64,000 nucleotides of DNA from Sphingomonas ginsenosidimutans (GTDB taxonomy: Bacteria > Pseudomonadota > Alphaproteobacteria > Sphingomonadales > Sphingomonadaceae). The position numbers were made by a program, and so were the translations under genes. Of the stretch, positions 43,058-50,738 are shown one piece after another. The stretch lies in assembly GCF_002374835.1 (NCBI RefSeq), contig NZ_NWVD01000001.1, forward strand, positions 682,001-746,000, given 5' to 3'. Every line of letters starts with the position of its first letter. Within the stretch, counting starts at the first letter, position 1. Under the pieces are notes generated by a model, which saw only the letters and a list, made by a program, of their open reading frames with translations, made no database searches and had not been told where the DNA came from.

Positions 43058-44998
43058 TTAGTCCGGCGCCACCGGCAGGCTGATGTAGCTGGCCTGCGCG
43101 CCGGCGATGGTGACGCTTTGCGTCGCCTTCCGATAGTCGCCGGGGCGGGCGAAGAAGATGTTCGGCACGAACGTCTGCGGGTTGCGGTCGTACAGCGGGA
43201 ACCAGCTGGACTGGACCTGCACCATGATGCGGTGGCCGGGCAGGAAGACGTGGTTCGCGGTCGGCAGCGCGAACGTATAGGGCAGCGCGCGGCCCGGCGT
43301 GATCGCGCGCGGCTGTGCCAGCGATTCACGGTAGCGGCCGCGGAAGATGTCCATCGCCACCGCCAGCTGATAGCCGCCCATCGCGGGCTTCTCGGGGACT
43401 TCGTCGGGATAGACGTCGATCAGCTTGACCACCCAGTCGCTGTCGGTGCCGGTGGTCGCGGCGGTGAGGTGGACGACCGGCGCGCCCGCGATCGCCAGCG
43501 GCTGCGTCAGGACCGGGCCGGTGAAGGTGAGGACGTCGGGGCGCCCCGACACCGCGCGCTGGTCCCCGGTCAGCCACGTCGGCCACGGATTGTTGTCGCC
43601 ATAGCCGAGCGCGGGGACCGGGCGCGGTTGATAGGTGACCGGCACGGTGGGGTCGGAGACGTAATCGGCGACGTCCTTCCCCGGCGCGGCATCGAAGCCC
43701 AGCGTCATACCCGGACGCAGGTACAGCCGCGTGCGCCCTTCCTCGGTGGGCCATGCGGCGAGCCGTTGCCAGCGGTTGGTCCCGCTCTGGAAGGCGGTGA
43801 TGGGCGCGACGTCCATCGCCGCATCCTTCAGGTAATGCGCCAGGAACGGGGCCAGCACGTCGCGGCGCCATTGCTTGGCGGTGTCGGCGTCCCAGTCGAT
43901 CGCGCCGAGCCGGCTGCCTTCGCCGATCGCCTGCCCGTGGAACCACGGCCCGATCGACAGGAACAGCTTGCCGTGCATCGCCGGTTTCGTCCGCAGCGCG
44001 CGATAGACCGCCATCGCGCCGTAGATATCCTCCTGATCCCACAGGCTGTGGACCAGCATGGTCGGCACGTCGGACCCGCGCAGCGCCAGCACCTCGTCCA
44101 TCGCCTGATCGTGCCAGAAGCTGTCGTAGGCCGGGTGCGAGGCGACCTTCCACCAGAAGCCGACCTGGTCCAGTCCGTGCGCGAGCGCCAGCCGACCCGC
44201 CGAGCCGGCACGCATCTGCACGTCATATTCGTCATAGGTGGAGGATTGCCATTTCGCGCTGCCGTCGCGCGATGCCTCCTGATTGAAGAAATAGGGCAGG
44301 CTGTTGAGGCGGAAGGCGCCGTTGTGGAACCAGTCGTCGCCGCGCCAGCCGTCGACCATCGGGTTCATCGGGACCGCGACCTTCAGCGCGGGATGGGCGT
44401 TCACCAGCCCCATCAGCGTCGTGAAGCCGTCGTAGCTGATGCCGATCATTCCCACGCGCCCGTTCGACTGCGGCAGGTTCTTCACCAGCCAGTCGATCGT
44501 GTCGTACGTGTCGGTGGCGTGATCGACCGCCGTGGGATTGGCGATCGATCCGGCGAGCGCGCGGTTCATCATGTACGTGCCGCCCGAGCCGTATTTGCCC
44601 CGCACGTCCTGCACCACGCGGATATAGCCGCCCGCCGCGATCACGTCGGCGGCATTGTCATACCCTTGCAGCACGCTGGCCATCCGCCCGCTGTCGGCAT
44701 GGCGGGTCAGCCCCTCCGCATCATAGGGGGTGCGGGTCAGCAGGATGCCCGCGTCCTTCGCGCCATTGGGGATGAGGATGACCGTGTGAAGCGTCACGCC
44801 GTCGCGCATCGGTATCTCGACGGTACGGCGCGTGAAGTCGGCGTCGGGGGCGGGAACGGGTCGCAGCTGCGCCGGGCGTTCGTCCTCCGACAGCGGCGCG
44901 GGGGTTGGGGCGGGGGCGGGGGCGGGGGCGGGGATGGCGGCGGTGGGAACGAGGCAGGTCGCGCACAGCGCGGCGATCAGAAAGCGGCTGATGGTCAT
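43058..44998 (-). CDS. CocE/NonD family hydrolase (X-Pro dipeptidyl-peptidase / amino-acid ester hydrolase type)
   Basis: A 646-residue exported serine hydrolase. Signal peptide ISRFLIAALCATCLVPTAAI is followed by an Ala-Pro repeat (APAPAPAPTPAP) encoded by a GGGGGC microsatellite. The nucleophile is S188 in GMIGISYDGF. The acid and base regions are VHSLWDQED and GPWFHGQ. The C-terminal jelly-roll has AIAGAPVVHLTAATTGTDSD and PGHRIMVQVQSSWFPLYDRN. Such enzymes hydrolyse or transfer alpha-amino acyl esters, glutaryl-7-ACA or X-Pro peptides; the exact substrate is undetermined. Confidence 0.9.
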   Translation of the reverse strand: MTISRFLIAALCATCLVPTAAIPAPAPAPAPTPAPLSEDERPAQLRPVPAPDADFTRRTVEIPMRDGVTLHTVILIPNGAKDAGILLTRTPYDAEGLTRHADSGRMASVLQGYDNAADVIAAGGYIRVVQDVRGKYGSGGTYMMNRALAGSIANPTAVDHATDTYDTIDWLVKNLPQSNGRVGMIGISYDGFTTLMGLVNAHPALKVAVPMNPMVDGWRGDDWFHNGAFRLNSLPYFFNQEASRDGSAKWQSSTYDEYDVQMRAGSAGRLALAHGLDQVGFWWKVASHPAYDSFWHDQAMDEVLALRGSDVPTMLVHSLWDQEDIYGAMAVYRALRTKPAMHGKLFLSIGPWFHGQAIGEGSRLGAIDWDADTAKQWRRDVLAPFLAHYLKDAAMDVAPITAFQSGTNRWQRLAAWPTEEGRTRLYLRPGMTLGFDAAPGKDVADYVSDPTVPVTYQPRPVPALGYGDNNPWPTWLTGDQRAVSGRPDVLTFTGPVLTQPLAIAGAPVVHLTAATTGTDSDWVVKLIDVYPDEVPEKPAMGGYQLAVAMDIFRGRYRESLAQPRAITPGRALPYTFALPTANHVFLPGHRIMVQVQSSWFPLYDRNPQTFVPNIFFARPGDYRKATQSVTIAGAQASYISLPVAPD

Positions 44999-45076
44999 CT
45001 TGTCCCCCAGGACGCGCGGTCGGATCGGCGCGGCGTGCCGATCATGGCGTGCCGCGTGGCGATGCCGCAAGGGGGA

Positions 45077-45724
45077 TCAGGCGTCGGTCATGCGGCGTCG
45101 CAACGCGCGTTCCAGCCGCTCGACGCTCTGTGCGCCGGGGATGGCATAACGGCCGTCGAGGATCAGCGTCGGCACCGACAGCACGCCTTCGTCGCGCCAG
45201 TAACGTTCGGCGGCGCGCACGTCCCCGGCGAAGCGCCCGTCGGCCAGCACCGCGCGCGCTTCATCGGCATCCAGGCCGGCATCGGCGGCGGCACCGGCCA
45301 GCACGTCGGGATCGGACACATTCTGTCCTTCCGCGAAATAACGCGCGAGCAGCGCCTTCTTGAGCGGCAGCTGGTCGCCGATCGTCCCCGCCCAATGGAG
45401 CAGGCGGTGCGCATCGAACGTATCGTAGAGCCGATCCGACCGGCCGCGCATGTCGACGCCCAGTTCGGCGGCGGCGGTGCGGATCCGGTCGCCGGCGGCG
45501 CGCGCCTGATCGGGGCCGGCGCCATATTTGCGCGCGAGATTGTCGGCGATCTTCTCCCCCTCCGGTGGCAGGCCGGGGTTGAGCTCGAGCGGGTGGAAGG
45601 CGAGCGTCACGTCCGCCGCGCCGTCCAGCCGCTCGATCGCCTGTTCCACCGCGGCCAGCCCGATCGCGCACCACGGGCAGACGATGTCGGAGACGATATC
45701 AAGACGGATCGCCGGCGCGCTCAC
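45077..45724 (-). CDS. DsbA family oxidoreductase, FrnE-like
   Basis: A 215-residue cytoplasmic thioredoxin-fold protein without signal peptide. The active site CPWC is at C16/C19 (DIVSDIVCPWCAIG). The helical insertion (FHPLELNPGLPPEGEKIADN) and the cis-Pro region SVPTLILDGRYAIPGAQ match the FrnE/2-hydroxychromene isomerase-like branch. GTG 45724 overlaps the hydrolase stop by 4 nt, so it is co-translated with the alpha/beta hydrolase. Confidence 0.88.
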   Translation of the reverse strand: MSAPAIRLDIVSDIVCPWCAIGLAAVEQAIERLDGAADVTLAFHPLELNPGLPPEGEKIADNLARKYGAGPDQARAAGDRIRTAAAELGVDMRGRSDRLYDTFDAHRLLHWAGTIGDQLPLKKALLARYFAEGQNVSDPDVLAGAAADAGLDADEARAVLADGRFAGDVRAAERYWRDEGVLSVPTLILDGRYAIPGAQSVERLERALRRRMTDA

Positions 45725-46629
45725 GCCGCGCGTGCCACCGGCGCAGCGTGCGCGCAGCGGGCGTGGGTGTCGATCGCATCGACGATCGGCGCGATCAGCG
45801 GCGGCGGCAGGGTGTGGCCCATGCCGTCGATCTCCATCAGTCGCGCGCCGGGGATCGCCTGCGCGGTCTGGCGCCCGCCGGTGCACGGCACCAGGGGATC
45901 GTCCGTGCCATGGATCACCAGCGTCGGCGTGGTGATCGTGCGCAGCCGCGCGGTGCGATCGCCATCGGCGATGATCGCCGCCATCTGGCGAACGAAGCCG
46001 CCGGGGCAGCGATTGCGCAGCGTTTCGCTGCGGATGCGATCGGCCATCAGCCGATCCTCGATCGGGAAGCGTCCGCCGACCGCGCGGCCCGCCAGCGTCC
46101 CGTGCGCGACGATCGCCTCCAGATCGTCGCCACGCGGATGGCGCAGCAACAGCGCGGTGGTGCGCATCGTCGGGCGCGAGCAGGTCGGGTGGCCCGTGGT
46201 CGACATGATCGAGGTGAGCGTGTCGACGCGGTCGCGCCAGCCGGCAGCGATCAGCTGCGCGATCATGCCGCCCATCGACGCCCCGACGACATGCGCGCGC
46301 GGAATCGACAGCGCATCCATCAGCCCGACGGTGTCGGCGGCCATGTCGGTCAGCGTATAGGGGACCGCCGGCGCGCGCCCGAACTGGCGCTGCATCGCGG
46401 TCCACATGATGTTGGGGACGCCGGCATCGTCCAGTTTCGTCGACAGGCCGACGTCGCGGTTGTCGAAGCGGATGACGCGATAGCCGCGCTCGGCCAGCGC
46501 CTCCACCATCGACAGCGGCCACCGCACGAGCTGCGCGCCCAGACCCATGACGAGCAGCATCGCCGGCCCGTCCTTCGGCCCGGTTTCCTCATACTCGATC
46601 TCGATCCCGTTCGCGTGAACCCGCGCCAT
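45721..46629 (-). CDS. Alpha/beta hydrolase
   Basis: 302 residues. The oxyanion region is LLVMGLGAQLVRW, followed by RFDNRDVGLSTKLDDAG. The nucleophile elbow GASMGGM puts Ser at 118. The acid is in VIHGTDDPLVP and the base in GMGHTLPPPL. The pattern resembles RdmC-type esterases and haloperoxidase-like hydrolases. The substrate is unknown. It is divergent from a MarR regulator gene 108 bp away that may control it. Confidence 0.87.
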   Translation of the reverse strand: MARVHANGIEIEYEETGPKDGPAMLLVMGLGAQLVRWPLSMVEALAERGYRVIRFDNRDVGLSTKLDDAGVPNIMWTAMQRQFGRAPAVPYTLTDMAADTVGLMDALSIPRAHVVGASMGGMIAQLIAAGWRDRVDTLTSIMSTTGHPTCSRPTMRTTALLLRHPRGDDLEAIVAHGTLAGRAVGGRFPIEDRLMADRIRSETLRNRCPGGFVRQMAAIIADGDRTARLRTITTPTLVIHGTDDPLVPCTGGRQTAQAIPGARLMEIDGMGHTLPPPLIAPIVDAIDTHARCAHAAPVARAA

Positions 46630-46737
46630 CGCCTCCTCCGTCTGGTCAGCAGGAACCTATCTGCCCGACGTCATCTTAATGCAACATTGCGGGGGCGGTT
46701 CCGCTGCGCGTCCACTCGTGATAGCGGTTCGCCCCCC

Positions 46738-47181
46738 ATGGCCGATCGCCTGCATCTCGACCGTTTCGTGCCGTACCTGTTGTCGGTCACGTCGAACCGC
46801 GTCAGCGACCGGATCGCGCGCGCCTATGACGCGCTGTTCGGGCTGACGATCCCGGAGTGGCGGCTGATCGCGCTGATCGCCGAACATGCGCCGATCACCC
46901 AGGCGCAGCTGGGCGAGCGCAGCCGGATGGACAAGGTGACGGTCAGCCGCGCCGCGATCGCGCTGACCGCGCGCGGGCTACTGGAACGCAGCCCCAACCA
47001 TGCCGACCGGCGATCGCACCACCTGATGCTGAGCGAGGCGGGGCAGGCGCTGTATGCGCAGATCGCGCCAAAGGCGATCGAGCTGGAGCGCCGCATCTTC
47101 GGCCGGTTCGATGCCGCCGAGCTGGAACAATTCACGCAGATGCTGCGGCGGATCGACGCTGCCGCGCAGGAGGAAGACTGA
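46738..47181 (+). CDS. MarR family transcriptional regulator
   Basis: 147 residues. The winged helix is PEWRLIALIAEHAPITQAQL, then SRMDKVTVSRAAIALTARGL and a wing with LERSPNHADRRSHHLMLSEA. Terminal helices form the dimer. The ATG at 46738 lacks a strong ribosome-binding site. It is directly followed by the ROK kinase gene (stop TGA then GTG), and faces the hydrolase/FrnE operon across 108 bp that contains a small AATG-CAA-CATT dyad (46678-46688). Confidence 0.9.
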   Translation: MADRLHLDRFVPYLLSVTSNRVSDRIARAYDALFGLTIPEWRLIALIAEHAPITQAQLGERSRMDKVTVSRAAIALTARGLLERSPNHADRRSHHLMLSEAGQALYAQIAPKAIELERRIFGRFDAAELEQFTQMLRRIDAAAQEED

Positions 47182-48117
47182 GTGTCCACGACGACGACGG
47201 GAGAGGCGCCGCTGATCGCCGGGGTGGAACTGGGCGGGACCAAGTGTATCGCGATCCTGTCCAGCGGGCCGGATCGCATCCTGGAGGAGGTCCGCGTTCC
47301 GACCACCCACCCTGACGAGACGCTGCCCGCGCTGGAAGCGGCGCTGGACGGCTGGCGCGGGGTCGCCGCCATCGGCATCGCCAGTTTCGGCCCGGTGTCG
47401 ATCGATCCCGAATCGGCCGATTACGGCAAGATTACCTCCACGCCGAAGCCAGGCTGGGCGCATACCGACGTCGCCCGCCGCCTGGGCGCGCGGTACGGGG
47501 TGCCGGTGGGGTTCCACAGCGATGTCGTCGGCGCGGCGATGGCGGAGGCGCGCTGGGGCGCGGGGCGCGGGCTGGGCGAGCTCGCCTATGTCACGGTCGG
47601 CACCGGCGTGGGCGCGGGGATGATCGCGCATGGGCGCCCGGTCGACGGGCTGACCCATTCCGAATTCGGGCACATCCGCCCGCCGCGGCTGCCCGGCGAC
47701 GACTGGCCGGGGGCGTGCCCGTTCCACGGCGCGTGCGTGGAGGGGCTGGCGTCCGGCCCCGCGATCGCGGCGCGTACCGGGATCAAGGGCGAGGACCTGC
47801 CCCATGACCATCCCGCCTGGGACACGGTGGTCCACGCGCTGACGACGCTGTTCGCGACGCTGACGCTGACCGGCGTGCCGCGGCGGATCGTGCTGGGCGG
47901 CGGGGTGATGGTGGGCAATCCGCACCTGCTGCCGCGGCTGCGCGCGGCGACGGCGGCGTCGCTCAACGGCTATGTCGCGCTGCCTGCGGTCGCCGACATG
48001 GACACGTTCATCGTGCCCGCGGCGCTGGGCGGCAATGCCGGGCCGCTGGGCGCGGTGGTGCTGGGACAGATGGCGCTGGCGGACCGGCGCTCCGCCGCGG
48101 CGATCGCCGCGGGCTGA
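47182..48117 (+). CDS. ROK family sugar kinase (fructokinase-like)
   Basis: A 311-residue ROK kinase. ATP-site start GVELGGTKCIAIL, sugar site GIASFGPVSIDPES, and YVTVGTGVGAGMIAHG with SEFGHIRPPR (catalytic and zinc-proximal). The zinc-binding segment CPFHGACVEGLASGPA is present, and a C-terminal GNAGPLGAVVLGQMA. These features fit fructokinases. GTG immediately follows the MarR stop. Confidence 0.92.
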   Translation: MSTTTTGEAPLIAGVELGGTKCIAILSSGPDRILEEVRVPTTHPDETLPALEAALDGWRGVAAIGIASFGPVSIDPESADYGKITSTPKPGWAHTDVARRLGARYGVPVGFHSDVVGAAMAEARWGAGRGLGELAYVTVGTGVGAGMIAHGRPVDGLTHSEFGHIRPPRLPGDDWPGACPFHGACVEGLASGPAIAARTGIKGEDLPHDHPAWDTVVHALTTLFATLTLTGVPRRIVLGGGVMVGNPHLLPRLRAATAASLNGYVALPAVADMDTFIVPAALGGNAGPLGAVVLGQMALADRRSAAAIAAG

Positions 48118-48140
48118 CGCAAGACCGATCGGCGGGCCGG

Positions 48141-48653
48141 TCAGCGGGCGGGAGGCGCCGACGCCCGCGCGCGGGCGCGGTCCTGTTCCAGAATCTCGGC
48201 GACGCGCGCGGCATAGCCCGACAGGCGCAGCGTCTCCAGGGAGGTGAGGCCGTCGCGCGGCATGCTATCGAACACGCAGACGGTGCCGATCCGCGCGCGG
48301 TTGAGCGTCTTGATCGGCGCGGCGGCGTAGAAGCGCACGCCGTCGCCATCGGTGACGAAGGGATTGTCGCAGAACCGCGGGTCGAGCCGCGCATCGGGCA
48401 CCACCGTCACCGCATCGGTGGCGATGCTGTGCGTGCAGAAGGACATGGCGCGCGGCACGTGATCGACCGCGACGCCGACCCGCGCCTTGTACCACTGGCG
48501 GTGTTCGTCGATGAACGAGATGACTGCCCTGCGCACGCGGAACGTGGCGGCGATGTCCCGTACCAGCTGGTCCATGACGGGATCGGCCGGCGTGTCGAGC
48601 ACAGAATAATTCTTCAGCGTCGCGATGCGGCTGTCTTCGTCGGGTTGCGGCAT
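48141..48653 (-). CDS. GAF domain protein
   Basis: A 170-residue stand-alone GAF domain. DSRIATLKNYSVLDTPADPV is the common opening, then VRRAVISFIDEHRQWYKARV, SFCTHSIATDAVTVVPDARL and GVRFYAAAPIKTLNRARIGT. It has no output domain, so it likely senses a small ligand or redox state for a partner, perhaps the divergent REC-GGDEF-EAL protein. ATG 48653 follows GAGAGG; an upstream GTG at 48659 is possible. Confidence 0.85.
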   Translation of the reverse strand: MPQPDEDSRIATLKNYSVLDTPADPVMDQLVRDIAATFRVRRAVISFIDEHRQWYKARVGVAVDHVPRAMSFCTHSIATDAVTVVPDARLDPRFCDNPFVTDGDGVRFYAAAPIKTLNRARIGTVCVFDSMPRDGLTSLETLRLSGYAARVAEILEQDRARARASAPPAR

Positions 48654-48675
48654 GATCACCTCTCACCGCGACAAT

Positions 48676-48766
48676 GGGTCAACACCCGTTACCATTCGCT
48701 TTAGACTTTGGTCTATTGTCACCATTTTTCAGGGTGATACGCATCGATCGGCTCCATTTTGGAGCC
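48676..48766. promoter_or_regulatory. Cluster of short dyads in the divergent gaf / c-di-GMP gene promoter region
   Basis: Four inverted repeats lie in 91 bp: GGGT-CAAC-ACCC (48676-48687), TAGAC-TTTG-GTCTA (48702-48715), GTCACC...GGTGAT (48718-48738) and GGCTCC-ATTTT-GGAGCC (48750-48766). The stretch is also lower in GC than its surroundings. It is a plausible regulator-binding region for one or both genes. Confidence 0.45.
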
Positions 48767-48866
48767 AAGTTCCTTCGCTAACGTCCGCTTAACCCTCCTC
48801 GCTTACCCCCTGTTCATCCGGCCGCGCGGGGGGCGCATGGCCGTGGTAGCGAGGGCCGGCGGACAC

Positions 48867-50738
48867 ATGCGCATCTTGATCGTGGACGACGAGCCGCTGG
48901 TCCATGAAAGCTACCGGCTGAGCTTCGCGCCGACGCCCGGGGCGCAAGGGGCGTTGTCGGCGATGGCCGCGGACCTGTTCGCGGACCGCGCCGCGCGCGA
49001 TGCGCAGGACGCGCCGCCGGCGTTCGACGTCAGCTATCACGTCCAGGGGCTGGACGCGGTGGCGGCGGTCGAGCAGGCGGTGGCGGCGGGCGCGCCGTTC
49101 CAGGTCGCCTTCATCGACATCCGGATGCCGCCGGGCATCGACGGGCGCGAGACCGCGCGGCGCATCCGCGCGCTGGACCCCGACATCAACCTGGTGATCG
49201 TTACCGGCTATTCCGATTTCTCTCCGGTGGAGATCAGCCGCGTGGCGGGGCCGGCGGACAAGATCTTCTACATCGCCAAGCCGTTCGAGGTGGCCGAGGT
49301 GGTGCAGACCGCGACCGCGCTGGGCAAGCGGTGGGAAACCGACCGCGCGCTGGCGGCGGCGCGCGCATCGCTGGCGCATCACGTACTGCTGCTGGAACAG
49401 CAGGCGATCGAACTGGCCGCCAAGGAAAGCCGCGCGCTGCACATCGCCAGCCACGACACGCTGACCGGCGCGCCCAACCGATTCGCGTTCCAGCGCGCGC
49501 TGGCCGACCGGGTGCGCGCGGGCGGGGCCGGGTTCGCGGTGGCGATGATGGACCTCGACCGGTTCAAGGCGGTCAACGACACGCTGGGTCATATGGCGGG
49601 CGACGCATTGCTGCGCGAAATCTGCGCGATCCTGAACGAGCGGATTCCGGCGGGCGGGATGGTCGCGCGGCTGGGCGGCGACGAATTCGGGCTGCTGTTC
49701 GAGGCCGACGACCAGGGCGCGGCGCTGGCCGTCGCGGAACGGCTGGTGGCGGCCTGCGCGACCCCGCTGACCATCTACGGCCATTGCGTCGAGGGGGCCG
49801 CGTCGATCGGGCTGGTGGTGGCCGAGGGGCGCGGCGATCCGGGCGACCTGCTGCGCCGTGCCGACCTGGCGCTGTACGAGGCCAAGCGGCAGGGGCGCGG
49901 CCGTGCCTGCGCGTTCGACGCGCGGCTGGACGAGGACGTCCGCCTGCGCCGCCGGATCGAGACCGGGCTGTCGCAGGCGATCGCGCGCGACGAACTGTCG
50001 ATGGTCTACCAGCCGATCGTCACCGGTGCGCGGCACGAGATCGTCGGATTCGAGGCGCTGCTGCGCTGGCAGACCGAGGACCACGGCCCGATCAGCCCGG
50101 CGGTGTTCGTCCCGATCGCCGAGGAGACCAACCTGATCCACGAGCTGGGCGACTGGGTGCTGGAGCGCAGCCTGGCGGCGCTTGCGACATGGCCGGGGCA
50201 ATATGTGTCGGTCAATTTCAGCCCTCGGCAGTTCCGCCGGCCGCATTTCGTCGACGATATCGCGCAGAAGGTGGCGGCCGCCGGCATCGCGCCCGAACGG
50301 GTGCAGATCGAGATCACCGAAACCGCGATCTTCGACGATGCCGATCGCGCGGCCGAGACGCTGGACCGGTTGCGCGCGCTGGGGTTCCGCATCGCGCTGG
50401 ACGATTTCGGCACCGGCTATTCGTCGCTCTACAACATCCGCACCTTCGCGCTGGACGTGCTGAAGATCGACCGCAGCTTCATCGACGGGATGCCGCGCGA
50501 GCGCGAATCGATGGCGATCGTGCGCTCGATCATCCATCTGGCGCAGTCGCTGGGTCTGGGGGTGATCGCCGAGGGCGTCGAGACGCGCGCGCAGGTCGAC
50601 CTGCTGCGCGTCGCAGGCGCCAGCCATCTGCAGGGCTATCATTTCTCGCGCCCCGTCACGCCGGAGGCGGCGCTCGACCTGGCGCATCGCCGCTGGCTGT
50701 CGCCGGTGCGCCCGGTGGCGACGGGGACGCAGGGCTGA
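48867..50738 (+). CDS. REC-GGDEF-EAL response regulator (c-di-GMP metabolism)
   Basis: 623 residues. Receiver: RILIVDDEPLVHESYRLSF, acceptor D84 (VAFIDIRMPPGIDG), VIVTGYSD and IAKPFEV. A coiled-coil linker follows. GGDEF domain: HDTLTGAPNRFAFQRAL, MMDLDRFKAVNDTLGHMAGD and RLGGDEFGLLFE, the active-site motif intact. EAL domain: GFEALLRWQ, VQIEITETAIFDD, LDDFGTGYSSL and LKIDRSFIDGM, also intact. Both cyclase and phosphodiesterase activity are possible. ATG 48867 is chosen (MRILIVDDE). Its stop overlaps the histidine kinase ATG by 1 nt. Confidence 0.93.
   Translation: MRILIVDDEPLVHESYRLSFAPTPGAQGALSAMAADLFADRAARDAQDAPPAFDVSYHVQGLDAVAAVEQAVAAGAPFQVAFIDIRMPPGIDGRETARRIRALDPDINLVIVTGYSDFSPVEISRVAGPADKIFYIAKPFEVAEVVQTATALGKRWETDRALAAARASLAHHVLLLEQQAIELAAKESRALHIASHDTLTGAPNRFAFQRALADRVRAGGAGFAVAMMDLDRFKAVNDTLGHMAGDALLREICAILNERIPAGGMVARLGGDEFGLLFEADDQGAALAVAERLVAACATPLTIYGHCVEGAASIGLVVAEGRGDPGDLLRRADLALYEAKRQGRGRACAFDARLDEDVRLRRRIETGLSQAIARDELSMVYQPIVTGARHEIVGFEALLRWQTEDHGPISPAVFVPIAEETNLIHELGDWVLERSLAALATWPGQYVSVNFSPRQFRRPHFVDDIAQKVAAAGIAPERVQIEITETAIFDDADRAAETLDRLRALGFRIALDDFGTGYSSLYNIRTFALDVLKIDRSFIDGMPRERESMAIVRSIIHLAQSLGLGVIAEGVETRAQVDLLRVAGASHLQGYHFSRPVTPEAALDLAHRRWLSPVRPVATGTQG

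Noticed and set aside
42026..46360. Very long open frame on the plus strand opposite the DUF11 and hydrolase genes
   Set aside because: It is antisense to several well-supported genes, is composed of Arg/Gln/His/Gly-rich low-complexity sequence, and has no domain. It is a high-GC codon-bias artefact.
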